A stretch of 64,000 bases of DNA from the NCBI GenBank assembly GCA_029204225.1, contig CM055096.1:935001-999000 (forward strand). The letters are read 5' to 3'. Below, one piece after another: positions 1 to 11,364 of this stretch. Made by a program: the position numbers and the translations under genes. This DNA comes from Diphasiastrum complanatum. Its lineage: Eukaryota; Streptophyta; Lycopodiopsida; Lycopodiales; Lycopodiaceae. The notes under the pieces were generated by a model. That model did not search any database. It was given only the letters and a program-made list of their open reading frames with translations, and was not told the DNA's origin. How positions within the stretch are numbered: the first letter of the stretch is position 1; every line of letters starts with the position of its first letter.

Positions 1-829
1 ATCCACAGAGACAGAGCAAATCAACTGATTTACATCACTCAACAAAGATATCTTCATAATGTTCTTAACAGATACAATTTGATGAATTGTAAATTAGCTC
101 ACTCACCAATGGATCTAGGCCTACATTTGTCAAAGGATCAATGTCCCTACACAAAGCAGGAAGAGGATCAGATGAGAAAATACCCATATCGATCGATACT
201 CGGATCTCGCATGTACGCAATGGTCTGTACAAGGCCAGATATCTCTTTTGTTGTCAGCTCACTCAGCCAATACATGGCTAATCCTAGAATTACCCATTGG
301 AAGGCTCTTATTTGGGTCATGAGATATATTCGAGCTACCATGGACCTTTGCATCTGCTATGGAGATGTCAGCAATGACAATCTTCATTAGCTCAGTGGAT
401 ATTCTGATGCAAGCTGGGGAGGAGATGCAAACCATCGTAAGTCCACATCTGGATTTACATTCTTCTTCAATGGCGGTCCTATTTCGTGGAACAGTTGTAA
501 GCAAACCTCTATTGCACTTTCTTCTACTGAAGCATAATATATTGCTGCTTCTCAATCTATTAAGGAAGCATTTTGGTTGAGAAATTTGTTGTCAGACATC
601 AATCTGTATCAGTACAGCCCTACAATTTTGTTTTGTAATAACCAAAGTGCTATTGCCTTATCGGCCAACCCTAGATTTCATTCTAGGAGTAAGCACATTG
701 AGATAAGATATCACTACATCAGGGGCAAGGTTCTCGATAGAGAGGTGAGCTTAACATATTGCAGAACGCAGGACATGGTTGCAGACATTTTTATGAAAGC
801 ACTCAATGTTAATCACACCTCAAATGAAG
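1..829 (+). pseudogene. Copia reverse transcriptase C-terminus and RNase H remnant
   Basis: Frame 1 reads as the end of a Ty1/Copia polyprotein and is already open at the window edge. The first residues match the RT C-terminal motif IxRDR...LxxxQxxYxxxVLxRY. They are followed by the TRPDISFVVSSLSQYM block (about 232-280) and the RNase H block: GYSDASWGGD near 398, the SxSSTEAxY motif near 517-540, and the HSRSKHIEIRYHYIR tail near 680-723. Stops interrupt the same frame at 388-390 (TAG) and 535-537 (TAA), so the copy is dead. No 3' LTR is evident downstream. The upstream RT core and integrase lie outside the window. Family assignment is firm; lineage within Copia is not determined. Confidence 0.88.
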
Positions 830-880
830 TTGTTTGTGTGCTCAAATCAGCCTTTTTTTGCACCAGCAAGAAGCAATGAG

Positions 881-2518
881 CCAAAATCAGATATTTTTAC
901 ATGAAACTTTTCGGAAAATGAAAAAGTTTTGAGTTAAAATGGGGCTAAAAATGGACTATCTCCAAACATAACCATACTATATATCTTCGGAAAGCGTTTT
1001 CTATCTACTTTCGCAAGATCCGCTTTGTTTTCACAGTAAGTGAGCCAAATGCAAGACAATGATGTCACAAGCTGCAAAGAGGGCAAAATGGAAAATTGCC
1101 CTTTCTCCACGCGTGGAGCTTTCTCCTTCACAGACCGCAAGCATGAGAGTGCAAAAACACTTGCTTTGATATCCAGGAGCCCAATTTACACTTTAAATGA
1201 AACCACCTACAAGAACATTGATTCCAACCTACATACAAGCGGAAGCATACACACAAAAAAGGAGGAGAACACCAAAATATGGCCGATGCAACTTACTTTG
1301 TCTCAATTCAAAAATTGGGTACATATACAATGGAAAATTGTGAGGCCCATGAGGACCTTAATAAATATCAAAACTGACCAACTAACTAGCTACACCTAAT
1401 TTTTATGCTTTTTCCAATAATAAAAATGCTCGGCTCACATGTGTCACCGACAACTATACAATAATTACATTTCGGTCATTAACCTCTGAAGTCTACTATA
1501 CACAAAGGGATTGAACAAATTTATTACTAATTCCAACACAAATTGGGTGAATGAGGGCTTGAATCAAAGGTAATTCCAGCTATATAGGTTTCAGAGGTCT
1601 CAGGTAATGTATAAAGATTATTCATGCCCAAAAGTCAACAAAAACACATTAATTTTTGAGATTTTAGGATCCTTAACAATGACCATTTCCTATTCAACTT
1701 GTTCAAATTCATTTCACCTCTAAAAATGTGCATACAAAGTCTCATGCAAAGAAATTGAGTGAAACTCTCAAAAAATTGAAATGAAAAAACCATCAAAAAA
1801 CCTTGTATTTTGACCAAATTTTGAGTTTTTGGGCAAATTTTGATGGATCAAATCCACATGCAAGTCCAATCAGCCTCTAATTACTAGAATTCAACAGCAA
1901 TCAAGTGCCAAATGTTCTAATTATACTCAATATTGATTCTTACCGATTGATTCTAGCCAAAATCATCAAAATTTGACCAAAATATAGTCTCAATCAGATA
2001 TTGACCATATAATTGGCATGCAACAATTAGAACCCATCACAATGACTGGAAAAAAAAGCAAGTAAAATTCTAAATGTTTTTACATACAGTAGATTTGATG
2101 AATTTTAAGTTAAAATAATGAATACTAGTCAAAAACTGTAAAAGCCATAAAAAATGAAACAATTTACAATTGTGTCTATGGAGAAAGTCCATAACACTGA
2201 TCATTAGGCTAAAAGAAATCAAGAACTAGAGAAGCCACTTACTTGGAGATCATTACCAAGAAAAAAAAACAAGAAGATACTAACAAAAAGCTACAAAAAA
2301 GCAAAAGGCACCTTCACCTTTTGATCGATGCAAAGCCAAGCTCTGATATCACCATGAAGATCGTCTAGATCTTGTTACATACATGAAAAGGATTACTATG
2401 GAGCCAAACCACCAGACCAACTGGAAGTCAATAGTCAAACCCCAATCAGCCACTTCCTTGAGCCACAATGAGGAGAGGATTTCGACAACAAACAATCGAA
2501 AGCTGAAAAAAGAAATAA
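881..2518. other. Gene-free AT-rich interval
   Basis: No convincing coding region is seen. Short open frames such as 1040-1399 match nothing I recognise and have no supporting context. Near 2340 there is a near match (one mismatch) to the reverse complement of the initiator-Met-tRNA primer site, but no LTR can be recognised beside it. From about 2460 onward, Copia integrase-like sequence may begin in a shifted frame. Confidence 0.5.
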
Positions 2519-2722
2519 TTGCTACATCAAGCACACCTACCTGCGAAGTTTTGGGCAGAAGATGCTGCCACAACCTGTTATTTGCATAATAGATCTAACA
2601 CCAAAGCCGTCAACAACAAGACTCCTCATGGAGTTTGGCATGGGCACAAGGCTAGTGTCAGCCATTTAAAAATCTTTGGTTGTATATGTTTTGTTCACAT
2701 TCCTAAACAGCTTAGGAAGAAG
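2519..2722 (+). pseudogene. Copia integrase C-terminal fragment
   Basis: The translation carries the block that ends the Copia integrase core: LPAKFWAEDAATTCYLHNRS, then the NKTPHGVWHG motif, then VSHLKIFGCICFVHIPKQ. These are standard Copia signatures following the catalytic Glu. The catalytic core itself is missing; upstream sequence (about 2470-2518) may hold a frameshifted continuation. The reading ends abruptly at 2722, exactly where a TG-starting LTR copy (2723) begins, so the LTR seems to have inserted into this integrase or been joined to it by deletion. Confidence 0.8.
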
Positions 2723-3236
2723 TGTTGGCTGATTCTGATAAATCCCCAAGATGCTCAGCCAGAGCTACCCAAGAGCACCTCTCACCTTAGACCGAGGAGG
2801 TCTCTGAGAAGACGAGACAAACGAAGACTGAGAGCCGAGTATGAGAGCCGAGGAATACTAGTCATTACTGCCAAGTAGAAACTGTGTAAGCCTCATGGTG
2901 AATCATGGAAGATGGAATGACCATGTAGAAACTAGTATTTCTAGGCAAGGTAATAAATGCAAGTAGGCCCCTCTTAAAGAAAGTAGAGTGAGCCACCTTT
3001 TGATGGTGACCTCTAGTGGAGAGCATTATTCCACTTGTAATTTGTGTAATGTGGAAATGCCACTAGGATGCCACCTAAGGAGCTCTCTTGCTCATTTAAG
3101 AGACTCCCTCTTTGTGAAGAAGAGCTTTTTGTGAAATGTACCTACTCCATGCTGATGAGAAGAGCCTCCACGAGTTTTGGTGCATCCATTGAGCTCCTCC
3201 ATCATGCTTGTTTCTTGAGTGAATGCATTCATGATC
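2723..3236 (+). repeat. LTR family D, copy 1 (solo or truncated LTR)
   Basis: Begins with TGTTGGCTGAT and is collinear with the reverse complement of 26665-26426 followed by 20499-20236. The two loci agree through the blocks around the TATTTAAGAG-like promoter box (here CATTTAAGAG near 3095) and the shared GTTTCTTGAGTG near 3210. Homology stops near 3236, so the exact LTR end is uncertain. The copy is uninterrupted and therefore shows the empty site of the Copia element inserted in the other copy. In the other copy a Gypsy gag follows on the same strand, so this is most likely a Gypsy LTR. Confidence 0.75.
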
Positions 3237-3724
3237 TTGCCCTTCCCTCCTTTGTGTGTGGTTGTGGTTCGTAGAGTGGATTAGATTTCCTGCTTTTCTA
3301 GAGTGGATTAGATTTCATTTCTTGTTTGTGGATTAATGTAGGAGTGTCCTCTGACAGACAGGACAATACTACAACATTAATCAGTCCATTCAGTCTGGTT
3401 TGGGCATTGTAATAACAAGAACATATCTAATGAATGCCCACGAAGCCTGATAATAGGCAGAACCAACCTCGAAATTGTTCTGGAACAAGACAAAAGAACC
3501 AAAACACGAACACGAAAAAGAAACAAAAAAGCCAACAGATTCTAAAGTAGAGAATCTGTAAATATTTGGCCCATTGTCGCTTGCCCCACTCACATTCTAA
3601 AATGTTACATCTGCAACACTACCTTTGATCGGATCCATACAAGCAATTTGAAACATTTCCAGATCCGTTCATTGTTCAGAACGACCTGCACCCACCCTCC
3701 ACACATCACCTGCACCTCCTTCGC
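3237..3724. other. No gene seen; short direct repeat
   Basis: No supported coding region. A short direct repeat, TAGAGTGGATTAGATTTC, occurs twice near 3273 and 3299. The rest is unclassified. Confidence 0.4.
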
Positions 3725-5060
3725 GTCACCATCTCAGTCGTCTCTCTTTCTGTCCCAACTCAGCCAGATCATTCACGTTCCAACTCAGCCGAGTCATTCG
3801 TGTCTCATCTCAACCGAGTCATTCGCGTCCCATCTTAGCCGAGTCATTCGCGTCCCAACTCAGCTGAGTCCTTCACGTTCCAACTCAGCCAAGGCATTTG
3901 CATCCCATCTCAGCCGAGTCCTTCGCGTTCCAACTCAGCTGAGTCCTTCGCGTTCCAACTCAGCCAAGGCATTTGCATCCCATCTCAGCCGAGTCGTCTC
4001 TCTATTGCCATCTCGACCAACGCAGGTGCTTACAAAAAAAAACAAAAATATAGTCAGATCTCGTCCGCGTCTGAATTTCAACTCTCAACCGTCGACTTCT
4101 ATCAGATCTCGAACGAAGCAATTCAGTCAGATCTCAACCGAAACATCTCCAGTTCCAATCTCGATTGAGGCATTCTTTTGAAATCTTAGTCACGCCACTC
4201 GAGTCCAGTACGCTCTCGACCGAGGCTGAGGATTCCATCAAGTTTCTAGACCCATCATATAATGTCAAATCTCAACCGGATCTCGACCGATGTCTTCTTT
4301 GAGATCTCAACCGGCGACTTCTGTCGAATCTCGACCGTGGACTTGCGTCAGATCTCGACCGAAGACCTTGCATCAGATCTCGACCAAAGATTTCTTTCAC
4401 CATCTCGATTGGACCGGATCAAGACCAAACCACAACTTTTGAGATTTTTTCTAGTCTTTTTCTCATTTTTTATATTTTTTCTTGTGTTTTTTTCTAGTTT
4501 TTTTCATATTTTTTCATGTTTTATCTGAGTTTTTTTGTGTATTTTTTTAAATTTTTAGTATATTTTCGTGTATTTTTATATTTTTTTTGAGTTTCTTCGT
4601 ATTTTGTTTAAGTTTTTTTCTATCTTTCTTGTATTTTCTTTGAGTTTTTTTTGTGTTTCTTTGAGTTTTTTTGTGTCTTTTTCTGATTCTTTTCGTATTT
4701 TTTCACGTTTTTCTCATGTTTTTTCTAAGCATTCAGATCTCGACCGGAGCTCTTCACTCAGATCTCAACCGGAGTTTTCCATTCAGATCTCAACCAGAGC
4801 TTCCACTCAGATCTCAATCAGAACATTCCAGTCAGATCTCAACCAGAGCTTTCCAATCAGATCTCAACTAGAGCATTCCATTAGAATTTCGAACGAAGAT
4901 TTCTGTCAAATCTCGATCAGAGGCTTTGTGTCAGATCTTGACCGATGGATTTTGGTTCAGATCTTGACCGAAGGACGTGATCAGATCTTGACCAAAGCAA
5001 TTCGATCAATTCTCGACCGAATTACTTAACTCTAATCTCGACTGGTCCGAGATCTCTGAT
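3725..5060 (+). repeat. Decayed 25-bp minisatellite array
   Basis: A repeat of about 25 bp with core CAGATCTCAACCGRAGCNTTC (or YCAACTCAGCCGAGTCNTTCGCG in the 5' part) recurs through this interval. Between about 3880 and 3990 three units form a higher-order 75-bp block repeated nearly exactly; because 75 is divisible by three, the open frame 3648-4181 shows a 25-residue peptide repeat. Units near 4740-4880 are cleanly spaced at 24-25 bp. A T-rich tract (4435-4730) interrupts the array. The long open frames here are by-products of the repeat and not genes. Confidence 0.8.
4435..4730 (+). repeat. T-rich tract inside the minisatellite
   Basis: A strongly T-rich, low-complexity stretch made of TTTTTC/TTTTTG variants. 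Its beginning (TTTTGAGATTTTTTCTAGT) recurs almost exactly near 5168 in a second T-rich tract at about 5125-5295, so the tract and the minisatellite units next to it appear to have been duplicated together. The translations are Phe-rich shadows with no coding support. Confidence 0.75.
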
Positions 5061-5314
5061 TGCAATTTCGAATGCACCACCATCTCTCCAGAGCCTTCGA
5101 ATCTGGGAAAAAAAAAAAAACTCGATACCACTTTTTTTTGTCTCCATTTTCGCATTTTCTTCTTGCCTTTTCGAGATTTTTTCTAGTTTTCTTCGTCACT
5201 TTATCTTTTTCTAGCTCTTTTTCGCGACTTTTTCTTTTCCAGGTTTTTGCGACTTTTTTTTTTTCAAAGTTTTATTCGCGACTTTGTTCTTCATAAAGAG
5301 AAAAATAAAAACCT

Positions 5315-6305
5315 GAACAAGACAAATCCAATGAGTGTATTAGCTGCGAAGAAGGATATGATCATTTGAAATATTCGAATAATGTCTTATTTGTATTAGA
5401 AGATGGAATCACCACACAAGAAGAAGAGGTATTATACCTAATGGAAGTTAAAACAAATGAGACAACTTATAGTGATGAATTAGAAAATTTCAAAACATCT
5501 AACCAACCAACTACTATTGGTGCTCCTCAAAAGCAAAAATTTTAAAGTTTTCCACCTAAGAAATTTGCACATTTTCAAATAATAGGAAATGATCTCAAAC
5601 GTTATATTATAAAGAAAACTACTACAAATCCTCCAAGAAATTTACTAGCTTATCCAAAACCAAGAAGACATTATCCTTTTTTGTGGAAATTGTATAAGAG
5701 AAGAAAATATTACATCTAGATGCCCATGCCAATAATAAAAGAAAATGTCAATCAAACCAACCATTGATTAGAATAAAAATGTTGTAAACAAAAATGAATC
5801 AGTGCATGTAATTGAATTATATATAGAAAAATTTAAAGATTTTGAATGGCCAAGTAATTTTTGTGCTAATAAATTACCACCAAAACTGGAGCTAAAGTAG
5901 AGCACAAGAAGTTACTTAGGCCCATGGATAAAAAGAAGAAACAAATATGGACTAAAAAGAATAAGACTAAAACCAAAGTAAATATTTTTTTTGTCTCAAA
6001 AAAATGTCAAGGGTGGTCCTACTTATGATAGAAATGACAAGAAATAATATGCTCAAAATATAGTAGATGAAGCAAGACAAGTCCTTTGTAAGGAATTAGA
6101 AAACTCAAGAACATCTGAAACTTTTGTTGAGCCAATTGCGAGTAATGAACGAGCTAAAGAAAAAATGATTTACCATTGCAAATTAAGTACTAGGTATGAC
6201 ATCAATGAATAATTTGAAAAAATGATAGCCCAACATAACTTTCAAACAATCGCTAGAAAATAATAGTCAAATTCAAAAACAATTTAAGTCTCTTTTGATT
6301 AAGAA
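5315..6305 (+). pseudogene. Unrecognised coding-like remnant (repeat family X)
   Basis: One frame from about 5315 stays open for roughly 75 codons, is broken by a stop near 5543, and continues as protein-like sequence in the same frame to about 5685. Further broken Lys-rich coding-like stretches follow to 6250, including a piece reading as GGPTYDRNDKK. A Cys motif (CISCEEGYDH) lies near the start. The last bases, 6260-6305, match 26664-26700, where a different part of what seems to be the same repeat continues. I do not recognise the protein. A gag-like polyprotein of a degenerate element is possible, but this is a guess. Confidence 0.4.
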
Positions 6306-6313
6306 ATGTAGAT

Positions 6314-6360
6314 ATTAGAGGAGTTCCAAGGCCCAAAAGGGCTGTCTAAAAAATGCCACA
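6314..6360 (+). repeat. Possible truncated MITE terminal repeat
   Basis: Starts with TTAGAGGAGTTCCAAGGCCC, which resembles the terminal inverted repeat of the complete MITE at 49916-50279. No matching right end was found nearby. It abuts the family X remnant. Confidence 0.35.
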
Positions 6361-6699
6361 TAAGAGAGAGAAAATCTTCGGATTTTAAAACTCTGCCCGA
6401 GTTTTTGGTCTACCCGCACAACTCCGATGACTTGACCTCGCTGGTAACATGTGTAGCTAACTGGAAGTTGGGTAGCTATAAGGCGTGGGGTCCATACTTC
6501 AAGATTCTATTTTCTACCATTAACCAACATGACTTCTCATGTAAATGCAAAGCGTATTGCACATCACAGTTTCTTTCCATCTACTCATAGCATTCACAAC
6601 AAAGGAAAACAGTCTTATCGATTTGAATATCATGGAAAGAAACTTTGAATATTTTGGATCACAATGAGCTTCAACGTGAATCTAGATTTTTGCAATTCA

Positions 6700-6905
6700 A
6701 AAAATACGGAGTGTGTTGGATCAAAAGGAACGGCAAAGTTATTTCAAACTTTTGCAATTCAAAAATTTGCAATTTCAAAACACATCTATTGAAAAAGTAT
6801 TTTGCTCATAACGGCAGAGCTTTGATTTTGTAGTTAAAGCAAGAAACATAGAGTGTGTTGGATCAAAAAGAGCACCAAGGTCATTTCAAACTTTTGCAGT
6901 TGAAA
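6700..6905 (+). repeat. Direct repeat spaced about 143 bp
   Basis: GAGTGTGTTGGATCAAAA followed by an ATTTCAAACTTTTGCA block occurs near 6706-6760 and again near 6850-6900 with small differences. The spacer contains further TTTGCAATTCAAAA variants. It is a small decayed duplication with no coding signal. Confidence 0.6.
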
Positions 6906-7280
6906 TTTTTTTCGATTAAGATGAGTTTTAATAGCTTGCAAGATACATAACAATTTGGTTTTCTACTAGATTAATCTATCGATTATTGAAGTGTCTAAGT
7001 ATCATCTCCATATTGATCTTCCTACATAATATGCTCCCCTATCGAAAAAAAACCTGAAAGGATCCACCTTACCAGCTCACCAAATCATGGATCACAGGAC
7101 GGAGGACAGGAAACATTGTGATCTATGGGTTGATGGAAGTTTATATCCAATAGATCCAAGCTCAATGCAACATCCATATTTTAGATCAATCACACAACTC
7201 ATACTGTTTTTGTGTGAAGGACACAATAGTCTATTGGGTTATTGTGAAAGATTGAAAAGTTATGGCATTAGTAATCCAAT
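6906..7280. other. No gene recognised
   Basis: The open frame 7087-7344 runs across the truncated edge of the Gypsy LTR at about 7281 and resembles nothing I know, so it is not called as a gene. The sequence does not match the missing left part of that LTR. Confidence 0.4.
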
Positions 7281-7697
7281 GAAAATCACACTAGTAATGA
7301 AAAGAAGAGTACAATGCAATGTAAATGAGCATGCATTCATGTAGATAGGGCACTTGAGACCTAGCAATGGAGATCCCTATGGCTCACATTCACAAGGAAG
7401 CTAGAAGCTCTCAATCACAAATGAGCCAAAAGATTCACAAAATGATGTCTCTTGCCTAGTTATAGACAATGCTCTTACTTAACTAATATAACTACCTTGA
7501 AGGATAGTTAACCCTTGTTAGGCATTATTTAGCCTACATTGGGCCCTTAGTGGCCTATTATCCTTATTTATTACTTTGAAGGGCCTAAAGAGAGAACCAC
7601 CTTGTTCTTAAGGCTAATAGCTCCTTTTGGGCCTACAAAGCTTACAATGGATATTCTGATGCATTGATAAGCATGGATGTACTAAAAGTACATGACA
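7281..7697 (-). repeat. 3' LTR of the chromovirus (truncated)
   Basis: Collinear with 14115-14532 from the TCACATTAGTAATG block to the shared edge GTACATGACA. On the minus strand it starts TGTCATGTAC directly after a purine tract. The distal ~110 bp present in the other LTR (14010-14120) are absent here. Confidence 0.9.
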
Positions 7698-7709
7698 CTC
7701 CCCATACTT
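7698..7709 (-). promoter_or_regulatory. Polypurine tract of the chromovirus
   Basis: Minus strand AAGTATGGGGAG lies immediately before the TG of the 3' LTR, the expected place for plus-strand priming. Confidence 0.8.
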
Positions 7710-7803
7710 AAACATTTTTGTCCTCAAAAATGAAGGCATCTGCCTAGTAGCTCTAGAGACACATTTCAAATTGTATCGATGGACAATGTCGTTTCCAACA
7801 GCT

Positions 7804-9118
7804 TCATGGTAACAACCGTGGCCACTTTTGAATGAAGGAGCTATTGACCCAAGAATTGTCTTCATTGGGAAGATTCTTCCAATGAATTAGATATTCCTTG
7901 ATTAACTCCCCATTACGCAATACCCTGTCCCAATATCCAACGATTTTGGCTGGTTTCAGAACCATATGACCCTCATGATCCAACGGTGGTAGAGTAACAA
8001 TTACAGATAAGTGTTCTCCCAAACTCCTCTTTAGAATAGATACATGGAATACACGATGCATACGAGTTGTTGATGGTAGATCAAGTTCGTAATTCAACTC
8101 CCCAAGCTTCTTCACAATTTTGAAGGGTCCATAAAATCTGGGAGCCTACTTTTCGCTTTGAGTTTTCTTCAGCTTAGTGTATCTATAAGGTTGTAACCTT
8201 AAATAAACATAATCCCCTTCAGCAAAATCATGGAAAGTCCATTTTTGGTCAGCATATTGCTTCATTCGTATCTGAGCTGCTTTAATGTGCTCTCGATTGG
8301 CCCTCAAAATATCATTCATGTGCTGAACCTGGTCCACAACTGTCGGGACTACAACCTCTGACAAATCTGCACTAATGGGTTGTAATGGTTCATGGCCATA
8401 TAATGCAAAGAAGGGCATCATACCGATTGACACATGTGGAGTGCTATTATAACAAAATTTGGCGAGATACAACCAATCACCCACTTTGCCTGATGATCCG
8501 AAACAAAATTCGCAAATAACACTCCAACCACTGGTTAACCCTTTCTGTTTGCCCATCAGTTTCTGGATGAAATGATGTACTTAAGCACAATTTAGTGCCC
8601 GACTTGTCCATTAAGACCTTCTAGAAAGTGGAAATAAATCTACTATCTCTGTCACTCACTATCTCTTTTGGTATTCCATGTAGCTTGAAGACATTCTTCA
8701 AGAATATTTGTGCTACTTGGACTGCACTATCAATAGTTTTATAAGGTAGGAAATGTGCATATTTTGTAAGCCAATCCACCACCACATAGATACCATCATA
8801 TCCCCCAGTTGGTGTTGGCAAGGAAGGTATAAAATCCATGCTAATACTCGTCCAACGCTGCATGGGAATGGATAGCGGATGTTATAAGCCTGGTTGCTTA
8901 ACATGTTCCACCTTATTCACTTGAAAAAGGATACATTCTTGCATGTACGTGTATATAGCTTTCTTCATACCAGCCCATTTGAATTGCTTGCGGATGGTTT
9001 GATATGTCTTCAAAATTCCACTATGCCCAACATTGGGAGATGAGTGTAGCTCATATAACACTTGCGGAATGAACTTAGATTTAAGAGCAAGCACAACTCT
9101 AGAATTGTCATACAACAA
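7804..9118 (-). pseudogene. Chromovirus integrase with chromodomain
   Basis: Three broken open frames make up the integrase. The first (9118-8882) is the zinc-binding H2C2 region, with HSSPNVGHSG and a damaged Cys pair (ECILF instead of CxxC). The second (8863-8621) is the catalytic core, with SMDFIPSLP and IVSDRDSRF, carrying the first two acidic residues. The third (8556-8146) is the end of the core and the GPY/F-like region. The last (8115-7804) ends in a chromodomain-like segment, KIVGYWDRVLRNGELIKEY then LIHWKNLPNEDNSW. Chromodomains in this family target chromatin marks. Frameshifts and stops between the pieces make it non-functional. Confidence 0.88.
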
Positions 9119-11334
9119 TTTTGTCCTTGTTTCCTATAACGGGGATGAACATCTGAGTTGGAAACTTGAGTTTCCTCCCAAATCTCTTTCAAATCTGGAT
9201 CCTCCATATATTCCGCTTGGATGTCTTTTATCCAATCTACACTCAATGCAGTTATTGCGGAGATTGTGTCGAATCTCAAATTTGACCACAACATTCTGTG
9301 CTCTTCCATTAGAGGATGATCCAAAATTTCATTTTGATGTTCCGCCAAGTATGCCACATATTCCTCTATAGATTTTGATGATGCATTCATATGCAAAGGC
9401 CATATTCTCGATAATGCATCTGCAACCACATTGTCCTTTCATTTTAGATATTCAATGTTAAAATCATAAGATTGAACCTGTGATAACCATCTCTTCTGCT
9501 TGTCATTCAATTGCTTTTGGCTCAAGAAATATTTCAGACTATGATGGTCACTTTTAGTCAAGAATTTAAAACCATATAAATAGTGTCCCCATTTCTTAAG
9601 AGTATGCACAATTGCCAACTTATCATGAGTAGGATATGACGCTTCCTTATCAGTGAGTTTCCTACTTTCATAAGCAATAACTCCATCTGATTGGCTCAAA
9701 ATAGCTCTCAATCCTGTGCCACTAGCGTCAACTGTAACCATGAAAGGTAAGTTGAAATTGGATTGCACTAGTAACGGAGCTGTTACCAATGATTCCTTAA
9801 GAGCTTTGAAAGCCATCTGAGTTTTCTCATTCCATTCAAACTTGTCCTTTCTCAGAAGATGGGTAAGCGGTACTGCCACTTTTGAGAAGTCCTAAATGAA
9901 TCTTCTATAATAAGATGTTAAACCCATGAATCCTCTCAATTCTCTAATGTTGTTTGGTGAATTCAATTCTTGATAACCTCAATCTTCTTTTGGTCCACCT
10001 TGATTCCCTCCTTGGACACAATGTCCCAAGTATTCCACCTCATCTCGAGCGAATTCACATTTGGTTATCTTTGCAAACAACTTGTATTCTCAAAGAATAC
10101 TTAAAACTGTATCCAAATGTTTCGCATGCTCTTCCATGTTCCTGCTATATATCAAGATGTCGTCAAAGAATACCAACACAAACAAATAAAGGTAAGGTTC
10201 AAAAATTTGATTCATAAGAGCTTGAAAAGTGGCAGGAGCATTAGGTAATCCGAACGACATAACTTTGAGTTCATAATGTCCCCTGTCAGTTCAGAAAGCT
10301 GTTTAATGTTGATCCTCTTCTTTGACCTTAATTTGATGGTATCCTGAACATAAATCTATCTTTGAAAAAATGCTAGCTCCCTTTAACGCATCCAACAAAT
10401 CATCCACTCTAGGGATTGGATATCTGTTTTTGATGGTCACTTTGTTAAGAGCTCGATAATCAATACACATCTTGAATGTTCCATCCTTCTTTTTAACCAG
10501 CAACACAGGAGAGACAAAAGGTGATTTACTTCGAACAATAAATTCTTGTGAGAGTAACTCCTGAACCTGTTTATGGACTTTTTCTTTTTTGGCCTTTGAT
10601 AGTCTATAAGGTGGTAAATTGACCAGTTTAGTCCTCGATCCCAATTCAATGAGATGGTCCACGAATCTGGTAAGAGGTTCCTCTTTGGGTAACTGATCAG
10701 CAAACACATCAAAAAATTTACCCAAGATCTTCCGAATTTTCGGATCTTTCACACTTTGTTTTACCCTGGCCAATGGATTTGTTTTTACTTCCTTGACTTG
10801 TCCTTCAACTTCTTCAATCCTGAGCACAAACATTTCCACATTTGATCTACACAACCTTTGAGCCTTCTCTACAGAAATTAGCTGCAAAGTTAAATGTGAT
10901 TGAGTAGATTGAACGCTGTGTAGTTCAAATTCGCGTTCTCCTTGTCTGAAGCTCATCAGTCCTTGATCAAAGTTGATTGTTACATTTCCCAAGGTCTTAA
11001 GCCATTCCACCCCTAGTATAACATCCATTGGACCCAACTCCACAATATGGAAACTCGTTTTAAGATTATAATCTTCCATTTGTAATTTCACTACTGGAGT
11101 GATGTTATTACAAGGAATGGTTACTCCATTGGCAATCTGGACTCTCATCTTATCACAATGACCCAAAGATGCTAATCCACAGCTTCGTAATGGCCTACAA
11201 TTAAAGAAGTTATGCGTACTACCACTATCTATTAAGCAAAATACTTTCCTTCCATTAATTAACACTTGCACATGGAAGATTTTGTTAGAATGGGATCCAT
11301 TGAAAGCATTTAAAGATATATTCAATAGTTCCAC
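9119..11334 (-). pseudogene. Chromovirus protease, reverse transcriptase and RNase H
   Basis: The 343-residue frame 11334-10303 has the retropepsin motif [11 protein letters not shown] near residues 34-44 and the start of RT ([12 protein letters not shown], then [20 protein letters not shown] and [13 protein letters not shown]). It stops just before the next RT block. The continuation (10302-9880) is degenerate but still shows the [11 protein letters not shown] and FFDDILIYS active-site blocks and the FLGH-like stretch. RNase H follows at 9879-9439 (FMVTVDASGTGL, then the SLKYFLSQKQLN region), with VADALSR at 9429. The RT-RNase H-integrase order is typical of Gypsy. At least two stops separate the pieces. 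Confidence 0.9.
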
Positions 11335-11364
11335 TTTCTGATCCCTCCTAATGGATCTTTCCTG

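Noticed and set aside
2335-2355. Primer-binding-site-like GCTCTGATATCA
   Set aside because: It has one mismatch and no LTR beside it, and the following sequence is Copia integrase-like on the other strand. Not called as a PBS.
3648-4181. 177-codon open frame with a repeated peptide
   Set aside because: The frame is kept open by the 75-bp minisatellite period. No homology or start context supports a protein.
4262-5029. Phe-rich open frames
   Set aside because: They translate T-rich tracts and minisatellite units. Composition explains them.
6405-6590. 61-codon frame
   Set aside because: Short, no motif, no context; may be part of an unclassified repeat.
7087-7344. 85-codon frame
   Set aside because: Its 3' part runs into the chromovirus LTR; the upstream part is unsupported.
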